Below, piece after piece: positions 18,142 to 29,150 of a stretch of DNA of 64,000 nucleotides. The stretch's first letter is position 1. Each line of letters opens with the position of its first letter. The notes below the pieces were generated by a model. It searched no databases. It was not told the origin of the DNA and saw only the letters and a program-made list of their open reading frames with translations. This DNA comes from an uncultured Bacteroides sp. Lineage in GTDB: Bacteria; Bacteroidota; Bacteroidia; Bacteroidales; Bacteroidaceae. The stretch covers positions 3,109,946 to 3,173,945 of the forward strand of contig NZ_OY780936.1 of the NCBI RefSeq assembly GCF_963675905.1, given 5' to 3'. Made by a program: the position numbers and the translations under genes.

Positions 18142-19335
18142 CTACTTCTTTTCACCAGACAACCACTTTTTCTCCCATTTCGGGTACTTATTCAGTACAT
18201 CGTGCGGAGCATAGGTATACCAGCCATATCCACTTCTCCTTTCACGGCTGACTTCCGATAATGAATAAAGTATCTTACCGTTTCTGTCACTGAACATAGG
18301 ACGTTCAGTTTCAAGTTCATAATAACGAGTCCATATAGGAGAAGCAAGAGAATCGATAACAACAATTCTGTCGGTGGTACTTGTTTTATAAATAGATTTT
18401 TCGGGCGCTGCCTGTACGGTTTCTACCTTTGTATTTAGAATTTTAGAATCCTGAAACCATTTCACTGCAGCTTGCACAGAAGTGATTATTTTCTGGTCGG
18501 GATGATCTATACCCATCAAAAATAGCACAATCCCAGCACTCTCGCCGTTACAAATGCAAGGCGGTTCAAATGCTCTGGCCCATGCAGGCTTCAGAGATAC
18601 CTCATCATGCTGCTGGCACCAAGCAGTAAGTCGGCCTTTACAAACAATCTGCGATTTCAGAATACAGTCAATTCCTTTCTGATAAGCCAAAGCAACTTTC
18701 CCCCTCAGGTTTCTATTTAAAAATGAGTAATTGGTATCATTGGTTATTATCTTTTTTAAGACTTCCATCACTCCAATGTATGCACCGTCATTAAAAGTAA
18801 TATGTCGGCTATATCCTTTTTCCAAAGGATAGTATTGCGGCCATCCACCATTAGGATATTGAGCTGAAAGAATAAATTTGAGCCCTTTCTCACAAGCTGT
18901 TTTATATTTCTGAATATGTGTATGCGTATAAACCTTAGCTAAATAATCAACATGAGTATATGTTGTAGAATTATCAAAGGTGGTATGAACCATATCCTTT
19001 GTCTTTACCAAACTATCGGTTTGTTGTGGAGTAAGTATTGCCTGCACATCATAGTTCTTAGGCCACCCGCCGTTATTGCGCTGATAAAGCAGAATATTAT
19101 CTGCTATCTTTATTATTTCCGATTCTTTGTATTTTGGCTGGTCAAGCTTTGGATTTATAATATTGTGGTCATCATGTATTCCATACCAGTGTCGGGAACT
19201 GTCAGAAAATGGCTTCAAACTAATGGAAGAATACTCCTGACTTTGATCTTTTATCTGAGCAAGCAAATTACTAGTCCCCAATATAATGGCACAGATGGCT
19301 AACACTCGTTTCAATGGAATCTGGAAGTTTGACAT
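18142..19335 (-). CDS. Pectate lyase, polysaccharide lyase family 10
   Basis: This exported enzyme of 397 residues cleaves polygalacturonate by beta-elimination. It has an N-terminal signal or anchor segment (residues 10-26, ending LLAQ). The alpha/alpha-toroid PL10 motifs NNGGWPKNYD (about residue 90) and SAQYPNGGWPQYYPL (about 160) are visible. So are CQQHDEVSLKPAWARAFEPP (about 240) and the late SGYGWYTYAP. The gene stands alone, with no SusC/SusD pair beside it. Its products would feed the kduI-kduD genes at 56-58 kb in the same window. The upstream region runs to the CAT tRNA. Confidence 0.88.
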   Translation of the reverse strand: MSNFQIPLKRVLAICAIILGTSNLLAQIKDQSQEYSSISLKPFSDSSRHWYGIHDDHNIINPKLDQPKYKESEIIKIADNILLYQRNNGGWPKNYDVQAILTPQQTDSLVKTKDMVHTTFDNSTTYTHVDYLAKVYTHTHIQKYKTACEKGLKFILSAQYPNGGWPQYYPLEKGYSRHITFNDGAYIGVMEVLKKIITNDTNYSFLNRNLRGKVALAYQKGIDCILKSQIVCKGRLTAWCQQHDEVSLKPAWARAFEPPCICNGESAGIVLFLMGIDHPDQKIITSVQAAVKWFQDSKILNTKVETVQAAPEKSIYKTSTTDRIVVIDSLASPIWTRYYELETERPMFSDRNGKILYSLSEVSRERRSGYGWYTYAPHDVLNKYPKWEKKWLSGEKK

Positions 19336-19547
19336 GTTTTTAATTTAGCAATTAAGGTATACTGAGATAACTATTCTATCCTATAATATTCATTTAACAC
19401 AAGCAAGTACAATGTTCTCTAATTTTTGTGATATATGCAAATGATTTGAAGTAAATGAGTTTAAAATAGCAGATTTTGTTGGCCGATTTAAGTTTTCAGT
19501 ATTTTTGCTATTTCTGGAGAATGTGTGCAATTTGTGTGCAACACCAT

Positions 19548-19583
19548 AAAAAAAGCCGTTACGAAAACTATTCGTAACGGCTT
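19548..19583 (-). terminator. Rho-independent terminator of the tRNA
   Basis: Reading the minus strand, AAGCCGTTACGAA and TTCGTAACGGCTT form a 13-bp stem with a 5-base loop, followed by a run of seven T. It lies 13 bases downstream of the tRNA 3' end, a textbook intrinsic terminator. Confidence 0.9.
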
Positions 19584-19596
19584 GATTTCTTTGAGG

Positions 19597-19670
19597 TGGG
19601 CCATCTTGGGCTTGAACCAAGGACCTCCAGATTATGAGTCTGTTGCTCTAACCAACTGAGCTAAAAGCCC
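19597..19670 (-). tRNA. tRNA with anticodon CAT (elongator Met or Ile2)
   Basis: The minus strand folds into a 74-base cloverleaf: acceptor GGGCTTT with ATGGCCC, D arm GCTC/GAGC, anticodon loop CTCATAA, variable AGGTC, and T arm CTTGG/CCAAG around TTCAAGC. The acceptor stem carries one apparent U-U opposition. CC follows the discriminator but CCA is not fully encoded. G1-C72 pairing rules out initiator Met. The choice between elongator Met and lysidine-modified Ile2 cannot be made by eye. Confidence 0.9.
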
Positions 19671-20183
19671 GTGCTTCCATTTATTGGTTGCGGGTACAAA
19701 AGTATAATGTTTTAGTGAAATATGCAAGAGTTTTTGATTAAAAAGAGAGAAAAAAACATCAAAACTTATAAAGAGAGAAGAAAAACCAACTGTATCTGGC
19801 AGTCAGGTTAAGACAAAAATTCTTAACCCGACACCAGATCTAGTAGCATTCCATTATAGAAATTGAATGAAAACGACTAAATTCATTTCCAAGGAATGCC
19901 ATTAGAGATTTTAAAGAAACAGAGAGAATAGTTAAGCGTAAGTCTATTATATGAATACATGTTTTAATTATGCGACTTCTTATCCTGATACAAAGTAAAG
20001 CATAATAAACCAGATTTTGCCGGACAGGCATTGGACAAATCACTATTGCATTACTAAACTGATTTACAAGTAAATGAACCTGCTTTTAGTACAGAAACAA
20101 ACATTTAAAATTGGACAAATGCAAGAACAAGCAAAGAAAATACGTACATTTGCCCAGCAAATAATAAATTCTGTATTTGCATC
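19671..20183. other. Intergenic region with a nested hairpin
   Basis: There is no coding frame of merit in these 513 bases. A nested hairpin at 19794-19839 has ATCTGG/CCAGAT outside and GGTTAAG/CTTAACC inside. A TACATTTG box at 20145-20152 serves the downstream HAD gene. Otherwise the sequence is featureless and AT-rich. Confidence 0.5.
20145..20152 (+). promoter_or_regulatory. Bacteroidetes -7 box for the HAD phosphatase gene
   Basis: TACATTTG followed by CCC fits the -7 consensus and lies 32 bases before the ATG at 20184. No -33 TTTG is visible at the usual spacing. Confidence 0.45.
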
Positions 20184-20834
20184 ATGAAAAATATCCAGTA
20201 CATTCTTCTTGATTTAGACGGGACATTAACCGACCCCATGATTGGCATTACACGTTCCGTACAACACGCATTAGCTTTCTTCGGAATTAAAGTACACAAT
20301 CTTGAAGAGCTTTGCCCATTTATTGGTCCTCCTCTTATAGATTCTTTCAAAGAATTCTATCATTTTACAGACGAACAAGCTCAGATTGCTCTAGGAAAAT
20401 ACCGTGAATATTTTGCCACCAAAGGGATATTTGAGAATATTGAATATGAAGGAATAAAGGATTTTCTTCAGTCGCAAGTAGATCAGGGAAGAATATTGAT
20501 GCTTGCCACCTCGAAACCTGAGCCTTTTGCAAAACGGATTCTAGATCACTTCAAACTATCACATTATTTCACCTTCATTGGTGGAAGTACACTGGACGGA
20601 AGTCGCTCTACAAAAACTGATGTGATTAAATATGTGTTGAGCACGAATAAGATTACAGATGTATCTCGTGTAATAATGATTGGCGATCGGAAACACGATA
20701 TTGAGGGCGCAAAGAATAACGGAATTTCTTCCGTAGGTGTTCTTTATGGGTATGGAAGCAGAACCGAACTTGAACATGCCGGTGCCAATTTTATTGTTGA
20801 GGATGTAGGCGGATTAAATTCACTATTACTATAG
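20184..20834 (+). CDS. HAD-IA phosphatase, phosphoglycolate phosphatase-like
   Basis: This 216-residue cytoplasmic phosphatase has a complete set of HAD motifs: LLDLDGTLTDP (residues 8-18), MLATSKPEPFAKRIL (motif 2, about 105), and VIMIGDRKHDIEGAKNNGI (motif 4, about 165). A helical cap lies between motifs 1 and 2 (EFYHFTDEQAQIALGKYREYF). It most resembles the Gph/PpaX/YjjG-like group acting on phosphoglycolate, pyrophosphate or nucleotides. The substrate cannot be read from the sequence. It is monocistronic, with its own -7 box upstream and hairpins downstream. Confidence 0.88.
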   Translation: MKNIQYILLDLDGTLTDPMIGITRSVQHALAFFGIKVHNLEELCPFIGPPLIDSFKEFYHFTDEQAQIALGKYREYFATKGIFENIEYEGIKDFLQSQVDQGRILMLATSKPEPFAKRILDHFKLSHYFTFIGGSTLDGSRSTKTDVIKYVLSTNKITDVSRVIMIGDRKHDIEGAKNNGISSVGVLYGYGSRTELEHAGANFIVEDVGGLNSLLL

Positions 20835-21273
20835 GTATAAAATTAAAGACCCTAAATATAAAATGCATTATAAATAAATCCATTGCTCAATGGTTCTACA
20901 ATTATTCACCAATGGATTTTATTTATTGGTGAATGAATTTATTTTATTGGCGGACAATTTACAAAGGGAATAAGGAATAGTTGTTAACAAATGTTTTTAG
21001 CCAAAGATATAAAGCCTTTTTTTGATAGAATAAATACTTGTGGGCATGGTTTTAACAGAATTAGTCATCTGAAAATCAGCAATGAAACACTTTTTAACTC
21101 AGATTGGCTACCAAAAACAGAAAAACATAAGGTTGTTTTCCGACAATACATTTTACTTTCTGAGCTAATTAGTTGATTATAAGCTGCGGAAAAATTATAT
21201 CCACCCCGTATAATAACAAAAAACAGAGGGTATTTTTCCGCAACTTATTTCAATCGCCTATAATGGCACAATA
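20835..21273. other. Intergenic region with alternative hairpins and a dispersed repeat
   Basis: At 20872-20924 a long inverted repeat (AAATAAATCCATTG and CAATGGATTTTATTT) overlaps a second hairpin (TTCACCAAT 20905-20913 with ATTGGTGAA 20925-20933), and the two cannot form together. From 21085 to 21244 lies copy A of a 160-bp repeat also found at 50296. Short frames here are not convincing genes. Confidence 0.55.
21085..21244. repeat. 160-bp dispersed repeat, copy A
   Basis: This stretch aligns without gaps to 50296-50455, with long identical blocks over the second half (for example CATAAGGTTGTTTTC and GATTATAAGCTGCGG). Its end forms a hairpin, TGCGGAAAAA with TTTTTCCGCA, holding an inner ACCCC/GGGT pair. 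Both copies are intergenic. It may be a small non-autonomous element or a structured RNA family. Confidence 0.8.
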
Positions 21274-23418
<2,145 letters not shown>

Positions 23419-23733
23419 TTATTGATTTTATTATAATTATAATAAGGATTTTTATGAGCAGTTTCTCAATCGCATTAGCAAAACAACACATTACAAGTAC
23501 AAAGCAAATAAATTATAATAAGAATCAGGCAGTTTATAACAAAAAACAGAATTACCCATTAGTGCAAACGTTTTCAAGAAACAGCAATCTGACTTGTAGA
23601 ATAAGACGAAACTATGTTAATTAAAAATCCTTAAAGAATAGCTTATACCTCACTTTTTATTTGTTTATTTGCACCAAATTAGGGTGAAGTGTGGCCATAT
23701 ATAATCGCGGCTATACAAGATGGTAATAAACAA

Positions 23734-24642
23734 ATGAATAAACTCACGATAAACACTTGTCCTCTTTGTGGTGGAACACACCTTAATAAGAAGATGACAT
23801 GTACTGATTTTTACGCTTCCGGAGAACAATTCGACCTATTTCAATGTGAGAATTGTAATTTCCAGTTTACACAGGGATTTCCCGTGGAAAAAGAAATTGG
23901 GAAATACTACGAAACACCGGATTATATATCCCACAGCGATACAAAGAAAGGGATGATGAACGAGATTTATCATTTGGTGCGTTCACGCATGCTTCAGAAA
24001 AAGGCTCAATTAATTAATAACGTTACCGGAAAAACATCGGGAAGGATTCTGGATATCGGAACCGGAACTGGATATTTCTCTCATACCATGCAACAAAAAG
24101 GCTGGAACGTTGAAGCTATTGAGAAAAGCGCGCAAGCACGTTCGTTTGCAAAAAAGAATTTCAATCTTGATGTAAAAGATGATTCGGGACTGAAGGATTT
24201 TTCTGCGGGTTCATTTGACGCAATTACTCTATGGCACGTAATGGAACACTTAGAGCACCTGAATGAAACATGGGAAAGACTTTATGAGTTACTGGCAGAT
24301 GATGGAACTTTAATCGTTGCAGTTCCAAACTGTTCTTCCTTTGATGCACAAAAATACAAAGAGTTTTGGGCTGCTTATGACGTACCCCGTCATTTATGGC
24401 ATTTTACTCCGGAAACGATGCAAAAGTTTGGCGAAAAGCACAACTTTACGCTGATTAATTATCTTCCAATGCCATTCGATGCATTTTATGTATCTATCTT
24501 AAGTGAGAAATATAAAAAGAGTGCATTAACTCTTCCAAAAGGAATGTTTGCAGGTACTCTAGCCTGGTTCAGCTCTTTAAACAATAAAGAAAAGAGCAGC
24601 TCTATCATTTATGTATTCAGAAAAAAAAGTCATGAGAAATAA
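23734..24642 (+). CDS. Class I SAM methyltransferase with N-terminal zinc ribbon
   Basis: The frame opens with GTG at 23689, but the ATG at 23734 (MNKLTINTCPLCGG) is the likely start. Residues 9-45 carry CPLCGG and CENCNFQF, a zinc ribbon. A methyltransferase domain follows: ILDIGTGTGYFS (motif I, about 108), FDAITLWHVMEHLEHL (about 165) and GTLIVAVPNCSSFDA. This architecture is common in Bacteroidetes next to ftsX and uppP, and its substrate is unknown. Its 3' end overlaps the ftsX start by 11 bases, so the two are translationally linked and open the plus-strand run that continues to folK. Confidence 0.85.
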   Translation: MNKLTINTCPLCGGTHLNKKMTCTDFYASGEQFDLFQCENCNFQFTQGFPVEKEIGKYYETPDYISHSDTKKGMMNEIYHLVRSRMLQKKAQLINNVTGKTSGRILDIGTGTGYFSHTMQQKGWNVEAIEKSAQARSFAKKNFNLDVKDDSGLKDFSAGSFDAITLWHVMEHLEHLNETWERLYELLADDGTLIVAVPNCSSFDAQKYKEFWAAYDVPRHLWHFTPETMQKFGEKHNFTLINYLPMPFDAFYVSILSEKYKKSALTLPKGMFAGTLAWFSSLNNKEKSSSIIYVFRKKSHEK

Positions 24643-25513
24643 ACATAAAACAAATACTGTTCCATACTTCGATATTCAAAGTGTAACTTCAAGTATCAGT
24701 ACTATGCTGGTTTTGCTTTTGCTGGGATTAGTAGTATTTTTTGTACTCTCGGCAAATAACCTGTCTGTATACGTGCGGGAGAATATAAACTTCTCGATTC
24801 TTATCAGTGATGATATGCCCGAATCGGAGATTCTTACCTTGCAAAAGGAACTAAATAAAGAACCTTTCGTAAAAGAATCCAGCTATATATCAAAACAACA
24901 GGCTCTTCGCGAGCAAAGCATAGCTATGGGAACCGACCCTGAAGACTTTTTAGGATATAACCCATTTACCGCGTCAATTGAGGTGAAGCTGAATTCTGCT
25001 TATGCAAATTCCGACAGTATTACCAAGATTGAAAGAAAGATTAAAAAGAATACCAATATTCAGGAGATTCTGTATCAGAAAGACTTGATTGATTCTGTGA
25101 ACAATAATATCCGCAACATAAGTATTGTGTTACTTTGCCTTGCCGGCTTGCTCACTCTTATTTCTTTTGCATTGATCAACAATACAATACGGCTGACAAT
25201 ATATTCCAAGAGATTCCTGATTCACACCATGAAACTTGTTGGTGCCAATTGGGGATTTATACGGAAACCATTCCTCATCCGTAACATCTGGATTGGGGTA
25301 ATCTCTGCTTTTGCAGCAGATGCAATATTATTGGGAGGGGCTAACACGTTAGTAAACTATGAACCTGAACTAATCTCTATTGTTACTCCTGAGGTAATGC
25401 TTATTGTTTCTGCATCGGTATTCCTTTTCGGAATTATAATAACATTCTTATGTGCTTATCTTTCTATTAATAGATATCTGAGAATGAAAGCAAGCACTCT
25501 TTACTACATCTAA
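24632..25513 (+). CDS. ftsX: Cell-division ABC-transporter permease FtsX
   Basis: This inner-membrane protein works with the ATPase FtsE to activate cell-wall hydrolases at the septum. The ATG at 24632 (MRNKHKTN) is preferred over the in-frame ATG at 24611. There is one N-terminal transmembrane helix (LVLLLLGLVVFFVLSA), a periplasmic domain of about 110 residues, then three helices (SIVLLCLAGLLTLISFALI, WIGVISAFAADAILLGG, LIVSASVFLFGIIITFL), the standard FtsX topology. The MKLVGANWGFIRKPFLIRN loop is family-typical. FtsE is not encoded nearby. Confidence 0.92.
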   Translation: MRNKHKTNTVPYFDIQSVTSSISTMLVLLLLGLVVFFVLSANNLSVYVRENINFSILISDDMPESEILTLQKELNKEPFVKESSYISKQQALREQSIAMGTDPEDFLGYNPFTASIEVKLNSAYANSDSITKIERKIKKNTNIQEILYQKDLIDSVNNNIRNISIVLLCLAGLLTLISFALINNTIRLTIYSKRFLIHTMKLVGANWGFIRKPFLIRNIWIGVISAFAADAILLGGANTLVNYEPELISIVTPEVMLIVSASVFLFGIIITFLCAYLSINRYLRMKASTLYYI

Positions 25514-25539
25514 CAACAAGAAACATAATAAATAAGAAT

Positions 25540-25770
25540 ATGGACAAAAAGAAATTAGCCTTTGATAAGACAAACTTTATCTTACTGGCAATAGGAATGC
25601 TCGTTGTTATTCTGGGCTTTATATTAATGGCTGGTCCTGCAACAACAGAAACAACTTTTCAACCAGATATTTTCAGTGCACGTAGAATTAAGGTAGCCCC
25701 GGTAGTTTGCTTCTTAGGATTTGTTTTTATGATCTATGGAGTAGTTCGTAAACCAAAATCTAAAGAATAG
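25540..25770 (+). CDS. DUF3098 small membrane protein
   Basis: This 76-residue inner-membrane protein has two transmembrane helices: [20 protein letters not shown] (residues 13-32) and [15 protein letters not shown]. The connecting segment [16 protein letters not shown] is typical of DUF3098, found almost only in Bacteroidetes between ftsX and uppP. The function is unknown; synteny suggests envelope biogenesis. It is 26 bases after ftsX and 2 bases before uppP. Confidence 0.85.
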   Translation: MDKKKLAFDKTNFILLAIGMLVVILGFILMAGPATTETTFQPDIFSARRIKVAPVVCFLGFVFMIYGVVRKPKSKE

Positions 25771-25772
25771 AA

Positions 25773-26666
25773 ATGGGAGATTTATCATACTTACAAACCA
25801 TTATCATTGCTATTGTTGAAGGTCTAACAGAATTTATTCCGGTATCTTCTACCGGCCATATGATCATTGCACAGAGCATGTTGGGGGTACAAAGTACTGA
25901 GTTCGTAAAAGCATTCACAGTAATTATTCAGTTTGGAGCTATTCTATCGGTAGTAGTACTTTACTGGAAGCGTTTCTTTAAGTTGAATAAATGTAAAATC
26001 TTCGATAAACAAGCAGCAGCAGACAAACCTTTATTGGGTAAACTTGTTGTTTACTTCAAAAGATTACTGTATAAATTTGATTTTTACTGGAAACTGATAA
26101 TAGCATTTATACCTGCAGCCTTTTTCGGCCTTGTATTCAGCGACAAGATTGATGAGATGTTGGAGAGTGTAACTGTTGTTGCAGTAATGCTGGTTATCGG
26201 AGGAGTATTCATGCTTTTCGTTGATAACATCTTTAAAAAGGTAGATGAAAGTAAAGGTATGACAGAGCAAAAAGCTTTTAATATAGGCCTTTTTCAATGT
26301 ATTGCAATGATACCTGGTGTATCTCGTTCAATGGCTACCATTGTGGGAGGTATGGCACAAAAGATGTCTCGCAAAACAGCTGCTGAATTTTCTTTTTTCC
26401 TTGCTGTTCCTACTATGTTTGCTGCTACAGCTTATAAACTGTTGAAGCTTCTTCTGGAACCAAACGGAACAGATATTCTGACTCAGAACATAGGAGCATT
26501 GGTTATAGGAAATATAGTAGCATTTATCGTAGCATTGCTTGCTATTAAGTTTTTTATCAGTTTTGTGAGCAAATACGGATTTAAAGCTTTTGGATATTAT
26601 CGTATTATCGTGGGAGGAATCATCTTAGTGATGATGTATTTAGGACATAATTTAGAAGTCGTTTAA
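25773..26666 (+). CDS. uppP: Undecaprenyl-diphosphatase
   Basis: This integral membrane phosphatase of the BacA family recycles undecaprenyl pyrophosphate for peptidoglycan and glycan synthesis. The two active-site signatures are present: [17 protein letters not shown] (residues 15-31) and [14 protein letters not shown] (about 182). About eight hydrophobic helices and 297 residues fit the family. An insertion of about 30 hydrophilic residues ([20 protein letters not shown]) after the second helix is usual in Bacteroidetes. It ends with a one-base overlap with truB. Confidence 0.95.
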   Translation: MGDLSYLQTIIIAIVEGLTEFIPVSSTGHMIIAQSMLGVQSTEFVKAFTVIIQFGAILSVVVLYWKRFFKLNKCKIFDKQAAADKPLLGKLVVYFKRLLYKFDFYWKLIIAFIPAAFFGLVFSDKIDEMLESVTVVAVMLVIGGVFMLFVDNIFKKVDESKGMTEQKAFNIGLFQCIAMIPGVSRSMATIVGGMAQKMSRKTAAEFSFFLAVPTMFAATAYKLLKLLLEPNGTDILTQNIGALVIGNIVAFIVALLAIKFFISFVSKYGFKAFGYYRIIVGGIILVMMYLGHNLEVV

Positions 26667-27361
26667 TGAACTTTATTGAAGGAGAAGTATTATACTTCAA
26701 CAAGCCACTGACGTGGACTTCTTTTAATCTCGTAGCAAAGGTGAAATATCCGTTGCTGAGAAAACTTAGAGTAAAAAAGCTAAAAGTAGGCCATGCCGGA
26801 ACTCTTGATCCGCTTGCTACAGGTGTAATGATTATATGCATTGGTAAAGCAACCAAGCGAATTGAAGAATTTCAGTATCAGACTAAAGAATATATTGCCA
26901 CGATAAAGTTGGGAGCAACTACTCCTTCCTTTGATCTGGAAAAAGAGATTGATGCTACTTACCCCACGGAACATATTACCCGTGAAGTGGTAGAAGAAGC
27001 TCTGAAAAAGTTTATTGGAAGTATTGAACAGATACCGCCGGCCTTTTCTGCTTGCAAGATCGATGGCGAAAGAGCTTACGAACTAGCCAGAGCAGGAAAA
27101 GAGGTAGAGCTGAAACCTAAAACTTTGGTTATTGATGAAATTGAATTACTAGAGTGTAATTTACCCGAAATAAAGATTCGGGTTGTGTGCAGCAAAGGTA
27201 CTTATATCCGTGCTTTAGCAAGAGATATTGGAGAAGCATTGAATAGCGGTGCCCATCTCACCGGACTAATCCGCACTCGTGTGGGAGATGTAAAATTAGA
27301 ACATTGCATGGAAATTGAAGATTTCGTGGAATGGTTGGATAAACAAGAAATAGAGAAGTAA
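26666..27361 (+). CDS. truB: tRNA pseudouridine(55) synthase
   Basis: This 231-residue enzyme isomerises U55 in the tRNA T loop. The catalytic motif is [14 protein letters not shown], where the aspartate (about D49) is the nucleophile. Other landmarks are [14 protein letters not shown] near the N-terminus, [21 protein letters not shown] in the middle and [17 protein letters not shown]. Length is at the short end because there is no C-terminal PUA domain. It overlaps uppP by one base and precedes queA by 20 bases, so it sits in the same transcript. Confidence 0.96.
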   Translation: MNFIEGEVLYFNKPLTWTSFNLVAKVKYPLLRKLRVKKLKVGHAGTLDPLATGVMIICIGKATKRIEEFQYQTKEYIATIKLGATTPSFDLEKEIDATYPTEHITREVVEEALKKFIGSIEQIPPAFSACKIDGERAYELARAGKEVELKPKTLVIDEIELLECNLPEIKIRVVCSKGTYIRALARDIGEALNSGAHLTGLIRTRVGDVKLEHCMEIEDFVEWLDKQEIEK

Positions 27362-27381
27362 CTAACGTAAAGAAAGAAAAT

Positions 27382-28437
27382 ATGAAACTATCACAATTTA
27401 AATTTAAGCTTCCAGAGGATCAAATTGCTTTGCACCCTACAAGGTACAGAGATGAATCCCGTTTGATGGTTCTTCATAAGAAGACTGGTGAAATAGAGCA
27501 CAAAGTATTTAAGGATATCTTAGATTATTTTGATGATAAAGATGTTTTTGTATTCAACGATACAAAAGTGTTCCCTGCCCGTCTTTATGGAAACAAGGAA
27601 AAAACAGGAGCACGTATTGAAGTATTCTTATTACGTGAGTTAAATGAAGAACTTCGTTTATGGGATGTATTGGTGGATCCTGCTCGTAAAATTAGAATTG
27701 GTAACAAACTATATTTCGGTGAAGACGATTCAATGGTTGCTGAAGTTATTGATAACACTACTTCTCGCGGACGTACGCTTCGCTTCCTTTATGACGGACC
27801 TCATGAAGAATTTAAGAAAGCACTTTATGCTCTTGGCGAGACTCCACTTCCACATACCATTATCAACCGCCCCGTAGAGGCAGATGACGAAGAAAGATTC
27901 CAGTCTATCTTTGCAAAAAACGAAGGAGCTGTAACTGCACCTACCGCAAGTTTGCACTTCAGCCGTGAGTTGATGAAACGTATGGAGATTAAAGGAATCG
28001 ACTTTGCATTTATCACCATGCATGCAGGACTAGGTAACTTCCGCGATATTGATGTAGAAGATCTTACTAAGCACAAAATGGATTCAGAGCAAATGTTTGT
28101 TTCTGAAAAAGCTGTTGATATAGTAAACAAAGCAAAAGATGCTAACAGAAACATTTGTGCTGTTGGAACTACAGTAATGAGAGCAATTGAAAGTACAGTA
28201 AGCACAGACGGACACCTTAAAACTTTCGAAGGATGGACTAATAAATTCATTTTCCCTCCTTATGAGTTTACTGTTGCTAATTCAATGATCTCTAATTTCC
28301 ACATGCCTCTGTCTACATTACTAATGATTGTTGCAGCATTTGGTGGATACGATCTTGTTATGGATGCTTATCAGGTGGCAATAAAAGAAGGATACCGCTT
28401 CGGTACTTACGGAGATGCAATGTTGATTATTGACTAA
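27382..28437 (+). CDS. queA: S-adenosylmethionine:tRNA ribosyltransferase-isomerase
   Basis: This enzyme transfers and isomerises the ribosyl group of SAM onto preQ1 in tRNA, making epoxyqueuosine. The 351-residue protein starts [18 protein letters not shown]. It carries [13 protein letters not shown], the central [14 protein letters not shown] and [10 protein letters not shown] segments, and [24 protein letters not shown] near the C-terminus, all strong QueA signatures. The next pathway step, QueG, is encoded at 59.5 kb in this window but in a different transcript. It is flanked by truB and folK at short spacings. Confidence 0.97.
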   Translation: MKLSQFKFKLPEDQIALHPTRYRDESRLMVLHKKTGEIEHKVFKDILDYFDDKDVFVFNDTKVFPARLYGNKEKTGARIEVFLLRELNEELRLWDVLVDPARKIRIGNKLYFGEDDSMVAEVIDNTTSRGRTLRFLYDGPHEEFKKALYALGETPLPHTIINRPVEADDEERFQSIFAKNEGAVTAPTASLHFSRELMKRMEIKGIDFAFITMHAGLGNFRDIDVEDLTKHKMDSEQMFVSEKAVDIVNKAKDANRNICAVGTTVMRAIESTVSTDGHLKTFEGWTNKFIFPPYEFTVANSMISNFHMPLSTLLMIVAAFGGYDLVMDAYQVAIKEGYRFGTYGDAMLIID

Positions 28438-28449
28438 TAGAAGAAAACA

Positions 28450-28917
28450 ATGGCATTGGTTTATTTCGGTTTAGGTACAAATCTGGGCGATAAAGAGAGA
28501 AACCTGTGCCTTGCTATTGATAAAATAAGAGAGCGGATTGGGAGAGTTATTTCCCAATCCGCTTTTTATGCTTCCGAACCCTGGAGATTTGAATCTACAA
28601 ACTCTTTCCTCAATGCAGTTGTTTGTGCAGAAACATCAATTTCTCCCCTTCGACTAATGGAAGAGACTCAGAAGATTGAAAAAGAGATTGGCAGAAATAA
28701 AAAATCAGTTGATGGTCTTTATAGTGACAGAGTTATCGATATTGATATTCTTCTCTATGATGACCTCATTCTGAGTACTGAAAACTTAACTATTCCTCAT
28801 CCACTTATGACCGAAAGGCTCTTTGTGATGAAGCCGCTTTGGGAAATTGCTCCGGAACTTGTGATCCCCGGTACAGAGAAAACTGTTCAATCTTTCTATG
28901 ATGAATTGTCTTTATGA
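28450..28917 (+). CDS. folK: 2-amino-4-hydroxy-6-hydroxymethyldihydropteridine pyrophosphokinase
   Basis: This 155-residue folate-pathway kinase has the opening YFGLGTNLGDKERNL (residues 5-19). It has the substrate and ATP sites SAFYASEPWRFES and DRVIDIDILLYDDL (about 98-111), and the conserved LTIPHPLMTERLFVMKPLWEIAPEL. It is typical in size and is the last gene of the plus-strand run from 23.7 kb. It is 12 bases after queA. The following 230 bases hold the metK promoter and riboswitch. Confidence 0.97.
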   Translation: MALVYFGLGTNLGDKERNLCLAIDKIRERIGRVISQSAFYASEPWRFESTNSFLNAVVCAETSISPLRLMEETQKIEKEIGRNKKSVDGLYSDRVIDIDILLYDDLILSTENLTIPHPLMTERLFVMKPLWEIAPELVIPGTEKTVQSFYDELSL

Positions 28918-28973
28918 GTGTTAAAGTCTTAAAATTTATACAGCTAAAAGAACAAAACTCAGGAAATTAGCTA

Positions 28974-28981
28974 TACATTTG
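28974..28981 (+). promoter_or_regulatory. Bacteroidetes -7 box for metK
   Basis: TACATTTG followed by CACC is a good -7 box. Transcription would start near 28988-28990, just ahead of the riboswitch. No clear -33 TTTG is seen. Confidence 0.55.
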
Positions 28982-28994
28982 CACCATATTAAAA

Positions 28995-29046
28995 TGTGGA
29001 AAGATTTGGGCAGCTTGCAACCACAGTAAAAAATGCTAAATAATAG
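28995..29046 (+). ncRNA. SAM-II riboswitch in the metK leader
   Basis: The RNA has the SAM-II order: stem strand GTGG (28996-28999), AAAGATTTGGG, the conserved TTGCAA just before the closing strand CCAC (29021-29024), then AGTAAAAAATGCTAAA with the GCTAAA tail that forms the pseudoknot. The order of conserved blocks matches the SAM-II aptamer as known from metX-type leaders. It lies between a -7 box and metK, whose product makes SAM, so feedback repression is expected. Confidence 0.8.
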
Positions 29047-29150
29047 CTTATTTAACGCGTTTCTTCCTTCCGAATCAATCCCTTTTCAAAATATTAATTT
29101 AGTATAAACAGACGAACTAAAAATCCGTCAATCTAAAACTTTATTTATCC

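Noticed and set aside
19524-19540. TGTGCA twice at 11-bp spacing beside the tRNA terminator, as a possible attachment site or phased array
   Set aside because: Only two copies, half the period of the real arrays, and no integrase or duplicated tRNA end is nearby.
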